Positions 42,164-50,917 of a DNA stretch of 64,000 nucleotides are shown here, piece by piece. Each line of letters begins with the position of its first letter. Position 1 is the stretch's first letter. The notes under the pieces are model-generated. The model made no database searches, was not told where the DNA came from, and saw only the letters and a program-made list of their open reading frames with translations. The stretch covers positions 33,752 to 97,751 of the forward strand of contig JAHDCO010000003.1 of assembly GCA_020629835.1 (NCBI GenBank), in the 5' to 3' direction. This stretch comes from Granulosicoccaceae bacterium (GTDB lineage: Bacteria; Pseudomonadota; Gammaproteobacteria; Granulosicoccales; Granulosicoccaceae). The position numbers and the translations under genes are program-made.

Positions 42164-42709
42164 TCAAGACGCGTCTTCTGATGAATCATCCAGCCGGACA
42201 ACATTGGGCTGGGGTCCACTAACCGCGGTGAGCTTCGAAGGTTCTAAAGAGGCTAAAACTACCGTTGGACTGGCCTGATCCGTATCGTGATAATCCAGCT
42301 GATCCAGCGCATCGGCAATGGCGGTTTGCAGACTCTGCGCCCGCGATGCGCTGTTGGTTGTGGTGGTAATGCTTTCGCCGTTTTTAAATCGGATGGTTAG
42401 TTGGTAACTACCGGTTTTCATAAACGCGATATGCCCGGCTTTTAGCATCACCGCGGCACACGCCAGCAATATAAACCAACCCAAACCGACCGAAAAATCA
42501 CCGGCAGTTATGCGCAATAGCGTAAGCACTGCCAATAGAAAGCACACACACAACACCCCGATAGCCGTGCCTCTTGGAGGCTCATTGGATGAAAGGGCTG
42601 TTTGATCAATGTAGCGCACCGCGTGCTGCACGCCATTAATGATTAACCACGAACGGGTAACGGCGATTTGGCCGTGACGAAACAGTTCAGTGCGAGAGTC
42701 TGGGTTCAA
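42164..42709 (-). CDS. Small membrane protein of unknown function (DUF6232-like)
   Basis: 181 residues. An N-terminal soluble part (RSWLIINGVQHAVRYIDQTAL) is followed by two hydrophobic helices (TAIGVLCVCFLLAVLTLL and FILLACAAVMLKAG), then a beta-rich tail (YQLTIRFKNGESITTTT) with an acidic end. This layout resembles DUF6232 proteins, but the identification is not firm. It starts 12 bp after the SnoaL-like gene and is probably in the same unit. Function not known. Confidence 0.6.
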   Translation of the reverse strand: MNPDSRTELFRHGQIAVTRSWLIINGVQHAVRYIDQTALSSNEPPRGTAIGVLCVCFLLAVLTLLRITAGDFSVGLGWFILLACAAVMLKAGHIAFMKTGSYQLTIRFKNGESITTTTNSASRAQSLQTAIADALDQLDYHDTDQASPTVVLASLEPSKLTAVSGPQPNVVRLDDSSEDAS

Positions 42710-42721
42710 CCGCGTGAAGCT

Positions 42722-43183
42722 TTAGTGCAACACCGGTGGTACTTCGTGCTCGTCATCGAAATCATCAAAGTCGATGTCGTCAAAGTACTCGTCTATGTGC
42801 ATATCCGGCTCATGTGAGGAGTGATGCAGAACCATTGACCAATCGCCCGAATCGCTGCGTTGGAAGATGTTTGTCGCCACCATGGAGCTAATCACTTGCC
42901 CATCCAACTGCACTTCTTCTCGAACCGTGTGTATAGCCACAGCACCGAACCCACTGTGTACCGCATCGGTGATGGCAAATTGAATGGTGGGAGCGTCGAC
43001 GAACAGGTCAGCGAAGCTTTCGAGCACAGCACGTCGGCCTTCAATACGCCCGCAGCCAGGATGGATGCAAACCACACCATCGTTGTTGGCCCACACGTCG
43101 CCGAGCAAACGTATATCCGCTGTTTCGATGGCCTGGTAAAACGCTTGTTCTACCGCCTCTGGTGATGTGAATTTAGTTGACAC
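42722..43183 (-). CDS. SnoaL-like / nuclear-transport-factor-2 fold protein
   Basis: 153 residues. FTSPEAVEQAFYQAIETADI, VWANNDGVVCIHPGCGRIEG and WSMVLHHSSHEPD follow the SnoaL_3 / DUF4440 domain, with the typical pocket formed by a cone-shaped beta sheet. The C-terminus is a run of Asp and Phe (DIDFDDFDDEHE). Such proteins are small ligand-binding or polyketide-cyclase-like enzymes with many roles. It lies between cysQ (75 bp) and the membrane protein (12 bp). Confidence 0.78.
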   Translation of the reverse strand: MSTKFTSPEAVEQAFYQAIETADIRLLGDVWANNDGVVCIHPGCGRIEGRRAVLESFADLFVDAPTIQFAITDAVHSGFGAVAIHTVREEVQLDGQVISSMVATNIFQRSDSGDWSMVLHHSSHEPDMHIDEYFDDIDFDDFDDEHEVPPVLH

Positions 43184-43258
43184 TCAACCCTGCCAAACCC
43201 TCAATGTTTCATCATACCTCAACCGCTACACACTGCGGCTGCTGTCTGTGCGACTAGC

Positions 43259-44089
43259 CTACGCGGAAAACCCACCACGTAAATACGCCGCCCAGTCAAC
43301 AGAATCGTCCCCAAACACCACGAAATGGGGGTTCTGCAGCGACTGGCCTCGGTTATACCGCAGATCCTGCATCTGGGTGTCGGTCATGTGACCACCGGCC
43401 TCCTCAACGATGCTTTGCGCAGCCGCCGTGTCCCATTCCGATGTGGGCCCCAGTCGGACGTACACATCAGCCTTGCCCTCAGCCACCAAACACGACTTTA
43501 AAGACGCACCGCGAGAGATTTCCCTATGTGCACCCAAACTGTGAAGAAACGACTGTAAGTGCTCGTTATTTCGATTACCACGACCGCACGCTACGGTTAA
43601 GTCATCGCGATCAGCGTGCCTTACTCCAATCTGTTGAGGCTGTTCACCCGCGTGCTGCCGATACGCGCCCCCACCTTTCCACGCAAAATAAGCCACATTA
43701 AAAACCGGTGCCACCACGACACCGAGAATCGGTTTGCCTTCCAATATCAGAGCGATATTGACGGTGAATTCGCCATTGCCTTTCAGGAACTCCCGGGTCC
43801 CGTCCAGCGGGTCGACCAGCCAAAACGAAGACCATTGCGAACGAACTTCCAGGGGAGGTACCGATTCTTCGGAGACCACAGGAAAATGCGTGTCCAACCG
43901 GCCAAGCGCACTGATAATCATCTCGCTGGCTTCAAGGTCTGCCGCGGTGACTGGCGAACAATCAGATTTTTGTTCTACCGCTAACGCCGTGCCGTGCAGT
44001 TCCAGTAACCGCGCCCCAGCATCGCTTGCAATGACAAGCGCCTGATGGGTGAGCTGACTTAGAGCGTCAGGGTTAAGCACGCGGGGCAA
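43259..44089 (-). CDS. cysQ: 3'(2'),5'-bisphosphate nucleotidase
   Basis: 276 residues from a TTG start at 44089 (or GTG 44080). The inositol-monophosphatase fold motifs are present: VVSEES (metal Glu), WLVDPLDGTREFLKGNGEF with Asp-Pro-x-Asp-Gly, and SEWDTAAAQSIVEEAGG. It converts adenosine 3',5'-bisphosphate (PAP) to AMP, supporting sulfate assimilation. First gene of a probable three-gene unit with the SnoaL-like and DUF6232-like genes. Confidence 0.9.
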   Translation of the reverse strand: MPRVLNPDALSQLTHQALVIASDAGARLLELHGTALAVEQKSDCSPVTAADLEASEMIISALGRLDTHFPVVSEESVPPLEVRSQWSSFWLVDPLDGTREFLKGNGEFTVNIALILEGKPILGVVVAPVFNVAYFAWKGGGAYRQHAGEQPQQIGVRHADRDDLTVACGRGNRNNEHLQSFLHSLGAHREISRGASLKSCLVAEGKADVYVRLGPTSEWDTAAAQSIVEEAGGHMTDTQMQDLRYNRGQSLQNPHFVVFGDDSVDWAAYLRGGFSA

Positions 44090-44312
44090 ACAACCGAAAT
44101 TACTGGGGTCTATTACGGCCTAGCGGTCGGCTTTAATGGTTCTTTAGGACGGTTACATCCGAGCTTAGACACCGGTTCGAGCCGACGTCACGAAACGCAT
44201 GAGTTCACGCGAAATAACGCATTACCGGAACAAACACTCAGCTTACTCATCAGCAGGTTTAATTCAGCGTAGTGCTAACGGTATTCGGTAGAGCAGTGAG
44301 TTAATCCGCCAG

Positions 44313-45098
44313 TTACATCAAGCGATTGACGTTACCGGTTTCCTGCCAACGAAATCGCCCACCGCTCTCAGGCCGTGTGGTACGTCGCAGATGATTAACC
44401 AATTCAGGCGGCGTGTTTGAACTGGGCGTGAGCAGGATGTTGAGGTTGAAATCCCCGTTCGACTGCACGCTGACTGACCCGTCGGCCACGATATCCCCGC
44501 CGGTCGCGTTGATCTTGGCTTGGTGTGCGCCCGAGTCTTGCGGTTCGATATCGATGTTTAATGTGCCAATGGCTATCTGCAATTGCGGCCCGAATACCGA
44601 TGTATCAATCTGCGCATCGGTCCAACGAACCTGGCCCAACAGCCTGGTGAGCTGTTCGCTCACAAGCCGGGCTTCAGGAAATTCACCCTGGATATTGCCT
44701 TTAAACGACGCGATAGGCACCGGCAGGAACGCCTCGAGTTCCGGTGCGGCGATGTTCACCGTTAAATCATCAATGGCGAGGTCACCACCCCACGTACGCA
44801 ACACATGACCATCACCGCCGCCACCCAGGCCGGAAAATTCGATGGATGCACCCGTTCCGGTTAATAACTTCAGTGGGCTGAACGACCACTTAACATCGCT
44901 TAGTTCCAGTGGCAGTAAATCATCTGTGGATTGAACCGATGCCACCTCACCTTTAAACAACTTACCACTCACACCACTGAGCGCGATTGGCGATAACTGC
45001 GGTTTAACCTGATCGATCACTGGCGCTGCAGGAAACAAAAACACGACAGCCACGACGTAAACAAACAGACCCAGCAACACCAGTCGAACCACACGCAT
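44313..45098 (-). CDS. gspN: Type II secretion protein N
   Basis: 261 residues. One N-terminal transmembrane helix (VRLVLLGLFVYVVAVVFLFP) and a large periplasmic part with LSGVSGKLFKGEVASVQ and WSFSPLKLLTG, typical of GspN. It ends with the acidic/aromatic ESGGRFRWQETG. GspN is a non-essential inner-membrane part of some type II secretion systems. Its start overlaps the gspM stop by 1 nt. Last gene of the operon. Confidence 0.87.
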   Translation of the reverse strand: MRVVRLVLLGLFVYVVAVVFLFPAAPVIDQVKPQLSPIALSGVSGKLFKGEVASVQSTDDLLPLELSDVKWSFSPLKLLTGTGASIEFSGLGGGGDGHVLRTWGGDLAIDDLTVNIAAPELEAFLPVPIASFKGNIQGEFPEARLVSEQLTRLLGQVRWTDAQIDTSVFGPQLQIAIGTLNIDIEPQDSGAHQAKINATGGDIVADGSVSVQSNGDFNLNILLTPSSNTPPELVNHLRRTTRPESGGRFRWQETGNVNRLM

Positions 45099-45595
45099 CA
45101 GATAGGCTCCACATTGAAACGCGCACTAACGGCACCCGGTGCTCTGGGCTGACGCGTAAGAGTCATAGTTGAGATGGTGTAGCCATACAGCTCAATCTCT
45201 GCCAGCACCTTCACCAGCTCATCAAACGGTACGGCTGAAAACTGCACACGCGCGCCCTGGCGATCACTGCCGGCAGGCTCTATACGATCCGGTGGAGGCT
45301 GCAAACGCTGCCGGTTAACCAAGGCATTGACTAGCTGATACGCCTCGAGCTGTTGCAAGTTTGGATCGATTTGCGCAGAACTCGGTGCCGCTTGATTTTG
45401 CAATGCGGGCACGGCTCGCTGAATAAACGCAAGATTCTCTTGTTTGGTTTCAATCGCGCGTTTCGCGCTGGCAGAGCCGGTAACCAACGGGTGCCACAGC
45501 AACACATAAATTAAACACACCACCGCCAACGCAGCCACACCCAACACAATCAGTCGATCACGCGGTGTTTGTCTTAAATACCACTCTTTCATCAT
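45098..45595 (-). CDS. gspM: Type II secretion protein M
   Basis: 165 residues. Cytoplasmic start YLRQTPRDRLIVLGVAALAV, one membrane helix, then a ferredoxin-like periplasmic domain with LVNRQRL and FDELVKVLAEIELYGYTIST, as in GspM. It forms the inner-membrane platform with GspL. ATGA overlap with gspL and overlap with gspN show tight coupling. Confidence 0.88.
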   Translation of the reverse strand: MMKEWYLRQTPRDRLIVLGVAALAVVCLIYVLLWHPLVTGSASAKRAIETKQENLAFIQRAVPALQNQAAPSSAQIDPNLQQLEAYQLVNALVNRQRLQPPPDRIEPAGSDRQGARVQFSAVPFDELVKVLAEIELYGYTISTMTLTRQPRAPGAVSARFNVEPI

Positions 45596-46806
45596 TCAAT
45601 CCGCAAGCGGCTGCGCAGCCCTTCGTTATCCCGGTTCGCCGACTGAACCGTCAAAGTAAGATCTCGCTTGGCCAGCTCGGCTTTCAGCGCATCCAGGGTA
45701 GGAAGCGCATCGGTTGTTACGTCTAAGTCAAATCGGCCATCTCGTACCGCAATCGATCGAATCACGGTGTCGGGCTTGGTCGCAAAGCTTTCTGCAATGG
45801 CGTAAAGACTGGTGGTAAATCCGGCCGTATTGCCCGAGCTGCCTTCGTTCAACGCCGCTCGAATTTGCGCCATGGGCCGAACCATGCGTTTACCCGGTAA
45901 CGCCTGCTGAAACGCTTCGGCAATTGCTGTATCCAAGGCCGCCTCTTGCTGTTTTAGCGCACGGTAATCGAACCACTGGCTGCCAAATAGAATCGCAATC
46001 AAAGCAACAGCCAACGCCGCTGTCCAGCGCCAGGGTTTCCACGCCTTATCCATCTGCGTTTTAGGGCTGTAAACACCCTGCAACAAGTTGATGGTGGGAG
46101 AACCGGCTAACCCCGACGCATACAGACCCAGCACGTCACCTACGCGCCGTGTTTCCACATCCACATTGGCCGGCGCATCGAACGCAGCGGCTTGTTCCGA
46201 CGTGCGATACATCACCATCGCAGCGTCCACGTCTTCGGGCAAATCATTTTTAGCGCCATTCAACGCCATGCCCGCCATGTCCGTATCGATTGCAAAGCCT
46301 TTATGCCCATTCAAGCGAACGACGGTTTTCGGCCCGTCCACCAACATCGACCAACCCACGCTGCCAGGATCCGCAGGATCGTTTTTAGGAATGGCCAGTG
46401 TTTCAGGAACAATCTTGGTAGGACGCAAACCGGCTTGCAAACACGACGCCTGAATCTCGTCCATGGTGTCGCAGTCCACAACCGCTACAGGAAACACATC
46501 GTCTTTATTCTTCGGGCCCAATGCAAAATGCAAGGCATCCACATCGTCAGCCAGTTGCTCTTCCAACTCGTACCGCACTGCTTGGGTGGCCGCACGCGCA
46601 GACCCACCGGGCACACGGGCTTCTGATAACAACACATCGTTACCAGGCAGGATGAGGATCGAGCGCTTGCCTTCCACATCAGCGGCGGCTTCAGCCAGGG
46701 TGCCACTGGAGATCTCGCCAGACAATGTGCCATTGTCCTCAGCGGTTACCCAACGCACCGAATCCTGATGGATATCCGGCATATGTATGATGACTTGTCT
46801 TGCCAC
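45592..46806 (-). CDS. gspL: Type II secretion protein L
   Basis: 404 residues. Cytoplasmic actin-like domain with GKRSILILPGNDVLLSEARV, a membrane helix near 260 (WTAALAVALIAILFGSQWF) and a periplasmic ferredoxin-like domain with PMAQIRAALNEGSS. GspL links the ATPase GspE to the membrane platform; gspE is not in this window. It starts 16 bp after gspK. Confidence 0.9.
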   Translation of the reverse strand: MARQVIIHMPDIHQDSVRWVTAEDNGTLSGEISSGTLAEAAADVEGKRSILILPGNDVLLSEARVPGGSARAATQAVRYELEEQLADDVDALHFALGPKNKDDVFPVAVVDCDTMDEIQASCLQAGLRPTKIVPETLAIPKNDPADPGSVGWSMLVDGPKTVVRLNGHKGFAIDTDMAGMALNGAKNDLPEDVDAAMVMYRTSEQAAAFDAPANVDVETRRVGDVLGLYASGLAGSPTINLLQGVYSPKTQMDKAWKPWRWTAALAVALIAILFGSQWFDYRALKQQEAALDTAIAEAFQQALPGKRMVRPMAQIRAALNEGSSGNTAGFTTSLYAIAESFATKPDTVIRSIAVRDGRFDLDVTTDALPTLDALKAELAKRDLTLTVQSANRDNEGLRSRLRIE

Positions 46807-46822
46807 CGGTTTCCTTCCTAAA

Positions 46823-47914
46823 TTAAAGGGTATCGCGTGATCGGTAGATCACCCGCGTTTTTCCCTCATTGTCTCTTTCAAGCAAAGTGTACTGCGAGAT
46901 CAATGCCGCCTCAGAGATGACATCAATACGAAGCTGAAAAAATCGCGACGTAACTCCGTAAGAACCTGGCGGCGCCACTTCCTCACCACTCCCCGGTGCC
47001 GCCTCGCTGTCGAAATCAACAACGCTGTTGTACGGGGTTAAATCCCGCGTCTCACCACCTAATGTTTCTGGCCCTTCCACCGCATCCAGTGAAAAGATAT
47101 CTTCACACTTAGGATAGTCAGCGTAGGCGCCAGAATCCCATCGCGATAAATCACTGCCCAACGGCTGCAAAAATTCAGACATCGCCGAAATAACTTCCGG
47201 CGTTGCGGTATTCACGTTAATGGGCGTTGGCCCTTGATCAACCGGTAACGCAGAAATATGCGGCAGTAATAACTTATAGTCCTCAAACTCCTCCGGTACC
47301 TGAGAACTGAACCCTTTTACCAGCTGAAGTTCGCTGACACTGACCATTGGGCCGTTCGCTGTACGGTAAGCCGGGGTTAACCCACTGTAATAATCATCCT
47401 CTGCACCATCAGGCAGGGTCGGATCGATATTGCCGTCTATCCAATCCACAATGGCATCGGCTTTTGTTACGTCAATGCTGAGCTCAGCTAACAAGCGTTG
47501 CAAAATACCAACGTAGGCCGGAGCCGCATTGCCTTCCGCATCAATCACGTTGTTTAAATTAAAGTGCCCCTGCATATCCACAATGCAGCCCTGAAGCGAC
47601 GCATTGTCTACGGGTATAGGCGGTATGGTTTGCGCCCAGTCATCGTCCAGTGAATCCGTACCGTCGCGCAGCGCTGCCTGGAAATCTCGATACAAGACAG
47701 CCGCTGCGAAACGCTCACCGCTGATGGCGAGCGTTCGAGCTTGCTGCATAACGCCTTCGTTTTGTTCCCGCAATAACGAATACTGCTGGCGCGACACCAC
47801 AGACACAATGGTAATCGTGCCCAAAGCAACCACCAACAATGCCGTGATGATGGCAACACCACGCTGTTTTCGCTTGGGCTCAGGAGCCGCCATTGTGTTG
47901 ACACTTTGCATCAT
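46823..47914 (-). CDS. gspK: Type II secretion minor pseudopilin K
   Basis: 363 residues. The processing site is KRKQRG / VAIITALLVVALGTITIV, without Glu+5 as is usual for GspK, followed by the large GspK domain (DMQGHFNLNNVI, DAIVDWIDGN and PINVNTATPEVI). It caps the pseudopilus with GspI and GspJ. Its start overlaps the gspJ stop by 1 nt. Confidence 0.92.
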   Translation of the reverse strand: MMQSVNTMAAPEPKRKQRGVAIITALLVVALGTITIVSVVSRQQYSLLREQNEGVMQQARTLAISGERFAAAVLYRDFQAALRDGTDSLDDDWAQTIPPIPVDNASLQGCIVDMQGHFNLNNVIDAEGNAAPAYVGILQRLLAELSIDVTKADAIVDWIDGNIDPTLPDGAEDDYYSGLTPAYRTANGPMVSVSELQLVKGFSSQVPEEFEDYKLLLPHISALPVDQGPTPINVNTATPEVISAMSEFLQPLGSDLSRWDSGAYADYPKCEDIFSLDAVEGPETLGGETRDLTPYNSVVDFDSEAAPGSGEEVAPPGSYGVTSRFFQLRIDVISEAALISQYTLLERDNEGKTRVIYRSRDTL

Positions 47915-48624
47915 CAGCGGGGCAACGCAAATAGTCGGTTGATCGGGCCTAAGTCTTCCAGGATAAAACGCACTTCAACAGCTGCAGGCATACCCGGGTC
48001 CTCTAGATCCAGCGGTGGCCAGCTGTCGTGCCACCCCCCGTCGCGATCGAGAAACCGCAACGATAAATCCTCCACCTTCTCCAGCAACTGGCGTCGTTTG
48101 GTCGGACCTTCTTCAAGGGAATCCAGATGGTACTGATAGCTTCGAATGAGTTTGTCGTCATCCAGACCGTAAGAGACGCGCTGCATATCAGAACGCGCAG
48201 GCGACACGGTACGCGCAGGATTCGTCCAACCCGCACGTGATAGTTCAATGATCGAACTGCCTTGCAAACTAAACAGCAGCGCTGGTAACCGTTCGTCCAC
48301 CGCAGAACGAACCGGTCGATCAGCCACTTGGCTGAAGTCTTCAGTCATCCAATAGAACGTGCGCTGTAATTCAGCTAAGCGATCAGCTTGTTGGAACACG
48401 ACCTCACGCGTGGTGTTCATCTGAAACAGCATCGTAAAGCCGGCAGAACCAATAACCGCCAACAAGAAAACGGCCACCAACATTTCGATGAGGGTAAAGC
48501 CTGCGATTGGGCTGGACGGTTTGCGAGATTTGTTTTGTGTGTGCAGCGTGCGAGACATGCATTGCGTGTATTGCATGCGTGGCATGCGTGGCGTACGCCG
48601 TTTATTCAGGCTGTACCACATCAT
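47914..48624 (-). CDS. gspJ: Type II secretion minor pseudopilin J
   Basis: 236 residues if started at 48624, which overlaps gspI by 4 bp (ATGA); ATG 48558 would give 214 residues and a more usual leader of 20 residues. The cleavage site is SSPIAG / FTLIEMLVAVFLLAVIG. After it come WMTEDFSQVADRPVR and SYGLDDDKLIRSYQYHLD, GspJ features. The optional N-terminal extension is Met-Arg-Pro-rich and encoded by repeated GCATGCGTG units. Part of the GspIJK tip complex. Confidence 0.88.
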   Translation of the reverse strand: MMWYSLNKRRTPRMPRMQYTQCMSRTLHTQNKSRKPSSPIAGFTLIEMLVAVFLLAVIGSAGFTMLFQMNTTREVVFQQADRLAELQRTFYWMTEDFSQVADRPVRSAVDERLPALLFSLQGSSIIELSRAGWTNPARTVSPARSDMQRVSYGLDDDKLIRSYQYHLDSLEEGPTKRRQLLEKVEDLSLRFLDRDGGWHDSWPPLDLEDPGMPAAVEVRFILEDLGPINRLFALPR

Positions 48625-48998
48625 CGACGATGCTCCGGGTTACCCACAAAGCCTGTCACCACATAAATATAGCTGTCTGCGTCTGCATCCAATCGTGCTT
48701 GCACATCCACGCGCCGTAAATCGGGGTCTTCTACTTTTTGCGTTACGGTACGCACGTACCACGTGCGGCCACCGAGTTCCACTTCGGTGTTCTTGGTACC
48801 TAAATCCGGCCATGCCGGCAAAACTTGTAATTCAGTCAGCGCATTCGACGCTACCCAGCGTCCGTATTCACGATTGCGTAAAAAGTCTGCTCTGAACGAA
48901 CTGGCGCCCGTTGCCGACACCAACGCGGTTACCCCGACGGCCAGGATTGTCATGGCCACCAAAACTTCAATCAAAGTAAACCCGCGTTGACGACGCAT
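48621..48998 (-). CDS. gspI: Type II secretion minor pseudopilin I
   Basis: 125 residues. The very short leader MRRQRG precedes FTLIEVLVAMTILAVGVTAL with Glu at +5, then ASNALTELQVLPAWPDLG, the typical GspI sequence. It nucleates the pseudopilus tip with J and K. It overlaps gspH by 1 nt and gspJ by 4 nt. Confidence 0.9.
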   Translation of the reverse strand: MRRQRGFTLIEVLVAMTILAVGVTALVSATGASSFRADFLRNREYGRWVASNALTELQVLPAWPDLGTKNTEVELGGRTWYVRTVTQKVEDPDLRRVDVQARLDADADSYIYVVTGFVGNPEHRR

Positions 48999-49549
48999 TA
49001 ATCCAACGCCTCCAACTCGATAGGCAGTACTTCACCGGCGAATACCGATTGCCGGTTTTCACCACGCCCATCCATCAATATCACCCGAAAATCCGGCACC
49101 ATCTCACCGTTCGATAAGAACATCACATGAGGTTTAATCGGCTCTTCGTCGGTGGCGGCATCCAATTCAGCTTGCAGCTCATCCAGCACGATAGGAATGC
49201 CCGATAGCTCAACTTCAAACTCCACTTTTAAATCGGGCTGCTGAAACTTTAAGCGCTCGTCCGTAAACACCTCCCAAGCCCCCTCGCCTTCATCCGAAGA
49301 CGCGAGCGTGAAGAACGTATAGGACTCCGGGTGGAATCGAATCCCAAACTGTTGACGTGAATAGACCGCTTGATCGCTGGCTAACTGCATCAGCAAACTG
49401 GTACGCCGTGCCTGTTCCAACACCGTCTTACCTGGGTTACGAAAGTCCAGGTTCAGTACCACTGCACCCACCAAAATCGCGGCGATGGTAATCACCACCA
49501 ATATTTCGATGAGGGTAAAACCTCGTTGCTGACGTAGCCTTTTATGCAT
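48998..49549 (-). CDS. gspH: Type II secretion minor pseudopilin H
   Basis: 183 residues. The leader MHKRLRQQRG is cleaved before FTLIEILVVITIAAILVGAV. GspH domain with LEQARRTSLLMQLASDQAVY and IRFHPESYTFFTL. A minor pseudopilin joining the GspIJK tip to the GspG fibre. It starts 82 bp after gspG behind a hairpin. Confidence 0.88.
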   Translation of the reverse strand: MHKRLRQQRGFTLIEILVVITIAAILVGAVVLNLDFRNPGKTVLEQARRTSLLMQLASDQAVYSRQQFGIRFHPESYTFFTLASSDEGEGAWEVFTDERLKFQQPDLKVEFEVELSGIPIVLDELQAELDAATDEEPIKPHVMFLSNGEMVPDFRVILMDGRGENRQSVFAGEVLPIELEALD

Positions 49550-49580
49550 GAAAGAGTAATATTTTCGATTCGCTAAACGA

Positions 49581-49618
49581 CAAAAGGCCCGCTGACGCGG
49601 GCGCCACCGGGCCTTCGT
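49581..49618 (-). terminator. Attenuating terminator between gspG and gspH
   Basis: On the minus strand the stem GAAGGCCCG/CGGGCCTT (49584-49591 and 49608-49615) is followed by TTTTGT. The short T-run suggests partial termination, giving more gspG transcript than downstream genes. Confidence 0.6.
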
Positions 49619-49631
49619 TTAACATGATCGT

Positions 49632-50069
49632 TTACTCGTCCCAGTTGGAGATGTCGGCATCAAAACCGTCACCACCTTCCGACCCATCGTTGCCTAAAGA
49701 CAAGATGTCATAAGCACCGCCTTCGCCTGGGCTCTGGTACACATAGTCCCGGCCCCAGGGGTCTTTACTCAACTTTTGGATGTAGCCACTGGCGTTCCAG
49801 TTAGCTGGCTCGGGGTCACCGGATGGCTTCTCAACCAGCGCCTGTAAACCTTGTTCAGTCGATGGGTAATTGAAGTTATCCAGTTTGTACAAATCCAGCG
49901 CTGCGCTGTATTTCTGAATGTCGGTCTTGGCACGAACCACACGGGCCTCGTTGGGTCGGTCCATGATCAGTGGCACAACCGTTGCGCCGAGGATGGCGAT
50001 GATGGCTACCACCACCATGATTTCAATCAGAGTAAAACCCGATTGTTTTCGGGGGCCTTGCTGCAACAT
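49632..50069 (-). CDS. gspG: Type II secretion major pseudopilin G
   Basis: 145 residues from ATG 50069 (MLQQGPRKQSG / FTLIEIMVVVAI); GGAG lies 11 nt upstream, and an in-frame start at 50105 is possible. Full GspG sequence: DIQKYSAALDLYKLDNFNYP, TEQGLQALVEKPSG, DPWGRDYVYQSPGEGG and the calcium-site tail SLGNDGSEGGDGFDADI. The main subunit of the secretion pseudopilus. First gene of the operon in this window. Confidence 0.95.
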   Translation of the reverse strand: MLQQGPRKQSGFTLIEIMVVVAIIAILGATVVPLIMDRPNEARVVRAKTDIQKYSAALDLYKLDNFNYPSTEQGLQALVEKPSGDPEPANWNASGYIQKLSKDPWGRDYVYQSPGEGGAYDILSLGNDGSEGGDGFDADISNWDE

Positions 50070-50278
50070 GAGCGGTAAATCTCCAAAAATTAAGTCGTCA
50101 AACATGAGCCGAATGACTCAAAAAAGCATAGCAGTCGAATAACCCGTTAGCTTGCGGGATCTGTGCCGTTAATACCGAATAGAGTGTTCGGCCTATCAAT
50201 TCTGACCCGCCTGTTCATGTGAAAGCACCAGGTTGATACGATGAATGCTGGCCAAACCGTTGACATAAGGATCCCACG

Positions 50279-50917
50279 TTGATTCCGTCTTTTTCCATTG
50301 CCGTTCGATCACCTGCTTTGTGGTTGGCCATTGCTGTGGCGGTTTTATGCATCGGTTTGCAAGCCTTAGGGCTGGCGGAAACTTGGCGATTCGACCGTCA
50401 ACAAATTGATGCTGGTGCGTGGTACCTGTTGCTGAGCGGTAACTTTGTACACTTCGGAACACAGCATTTATGGATGAACATGGTGGGCTTCGGCTTTATC
50501 GTGGCGTTAGTGTGGCAACACTTCAATGTCTGGGAGTGGCTGATTGTGGTGGTGTTCGCAAGTCTTGCCGTAGGAATTGGCTTGTACTTCCGAGACCCCA
50601 ACATTCTCTGGTATGTGGGTTTCTCCGGAACGCTACACGCTTTAATCGTGGCAGGCTCGATAGCCGACCTGAAGCACTACCCCAGAACAGCCAGCTTATT
50701 ACTGGTATTGGTAGCGGCCAAACTCACGTGGGAACAAGTCAGTGGCGCATTACCAGGCAGTGAAGAAATGGCAGGCGGCTCGGTAGCGGTCAATTCTCAC
50801 CTGTATGGAGCTGTAGCCGGTGCTGTTATCGCGCTTGGGTTACTGGCTCGGCAATCCTTCTTTTCATCAAAGACCGGTACCAACAGCTCAAAAACCAGTA
50901 GTGACAACGCAGTTTAA
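50279..50917 (+). CDS. Rhombosortase-like intramembrane serine protease
   Basis: 212 residues from a TTG start at 50279 with AAGGA upstream. Six hydrophobic helices; rhomboid-like motifs HFGTQHLWMNMVGFG (His/Asn in helix 2), GFSGTLHAL with the catalytic Ser, and NSHLYGAVAG with the catalytic His. The pattern fits rhombosortase, which cleaves the GlyGly-CTERM tail of proteins exported by type II secretion and helps anchor them to the cell surface. It is adjacent to, and divergent from, the gsp operon, in agreement with that role. No GlyGly-CTERM target is seen in the window. Confidence 0.78.
   Translation: MIPSFSIAVRSPALWLAIAVAVLCIGLQALGLAETWRFDRQQIDAGAWYLLLSGNFVHFGTQHLWMNMVGFGFIVALVWQHFNVWEWLIVVVFASLAVGIGLYFRDPNILWYVGFSGTLHALIVAGSIADLKHYPRTASLLLVLVAAKLTWEQVSGALPGSEEMAGGSVAVNSHLYGAVAGAVIALGLLARQSFFSSKTGTNSSKTSSDNAV

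Noticed and set aside
48507..48719. Cys-rich plus-strand frame resembling a small metallothionein-like protein
   Set aside because: It arises from the GCATGCGTG repeats read on the strand opposite gspJ/gspI; codon pattern and context favour the gsp genes.
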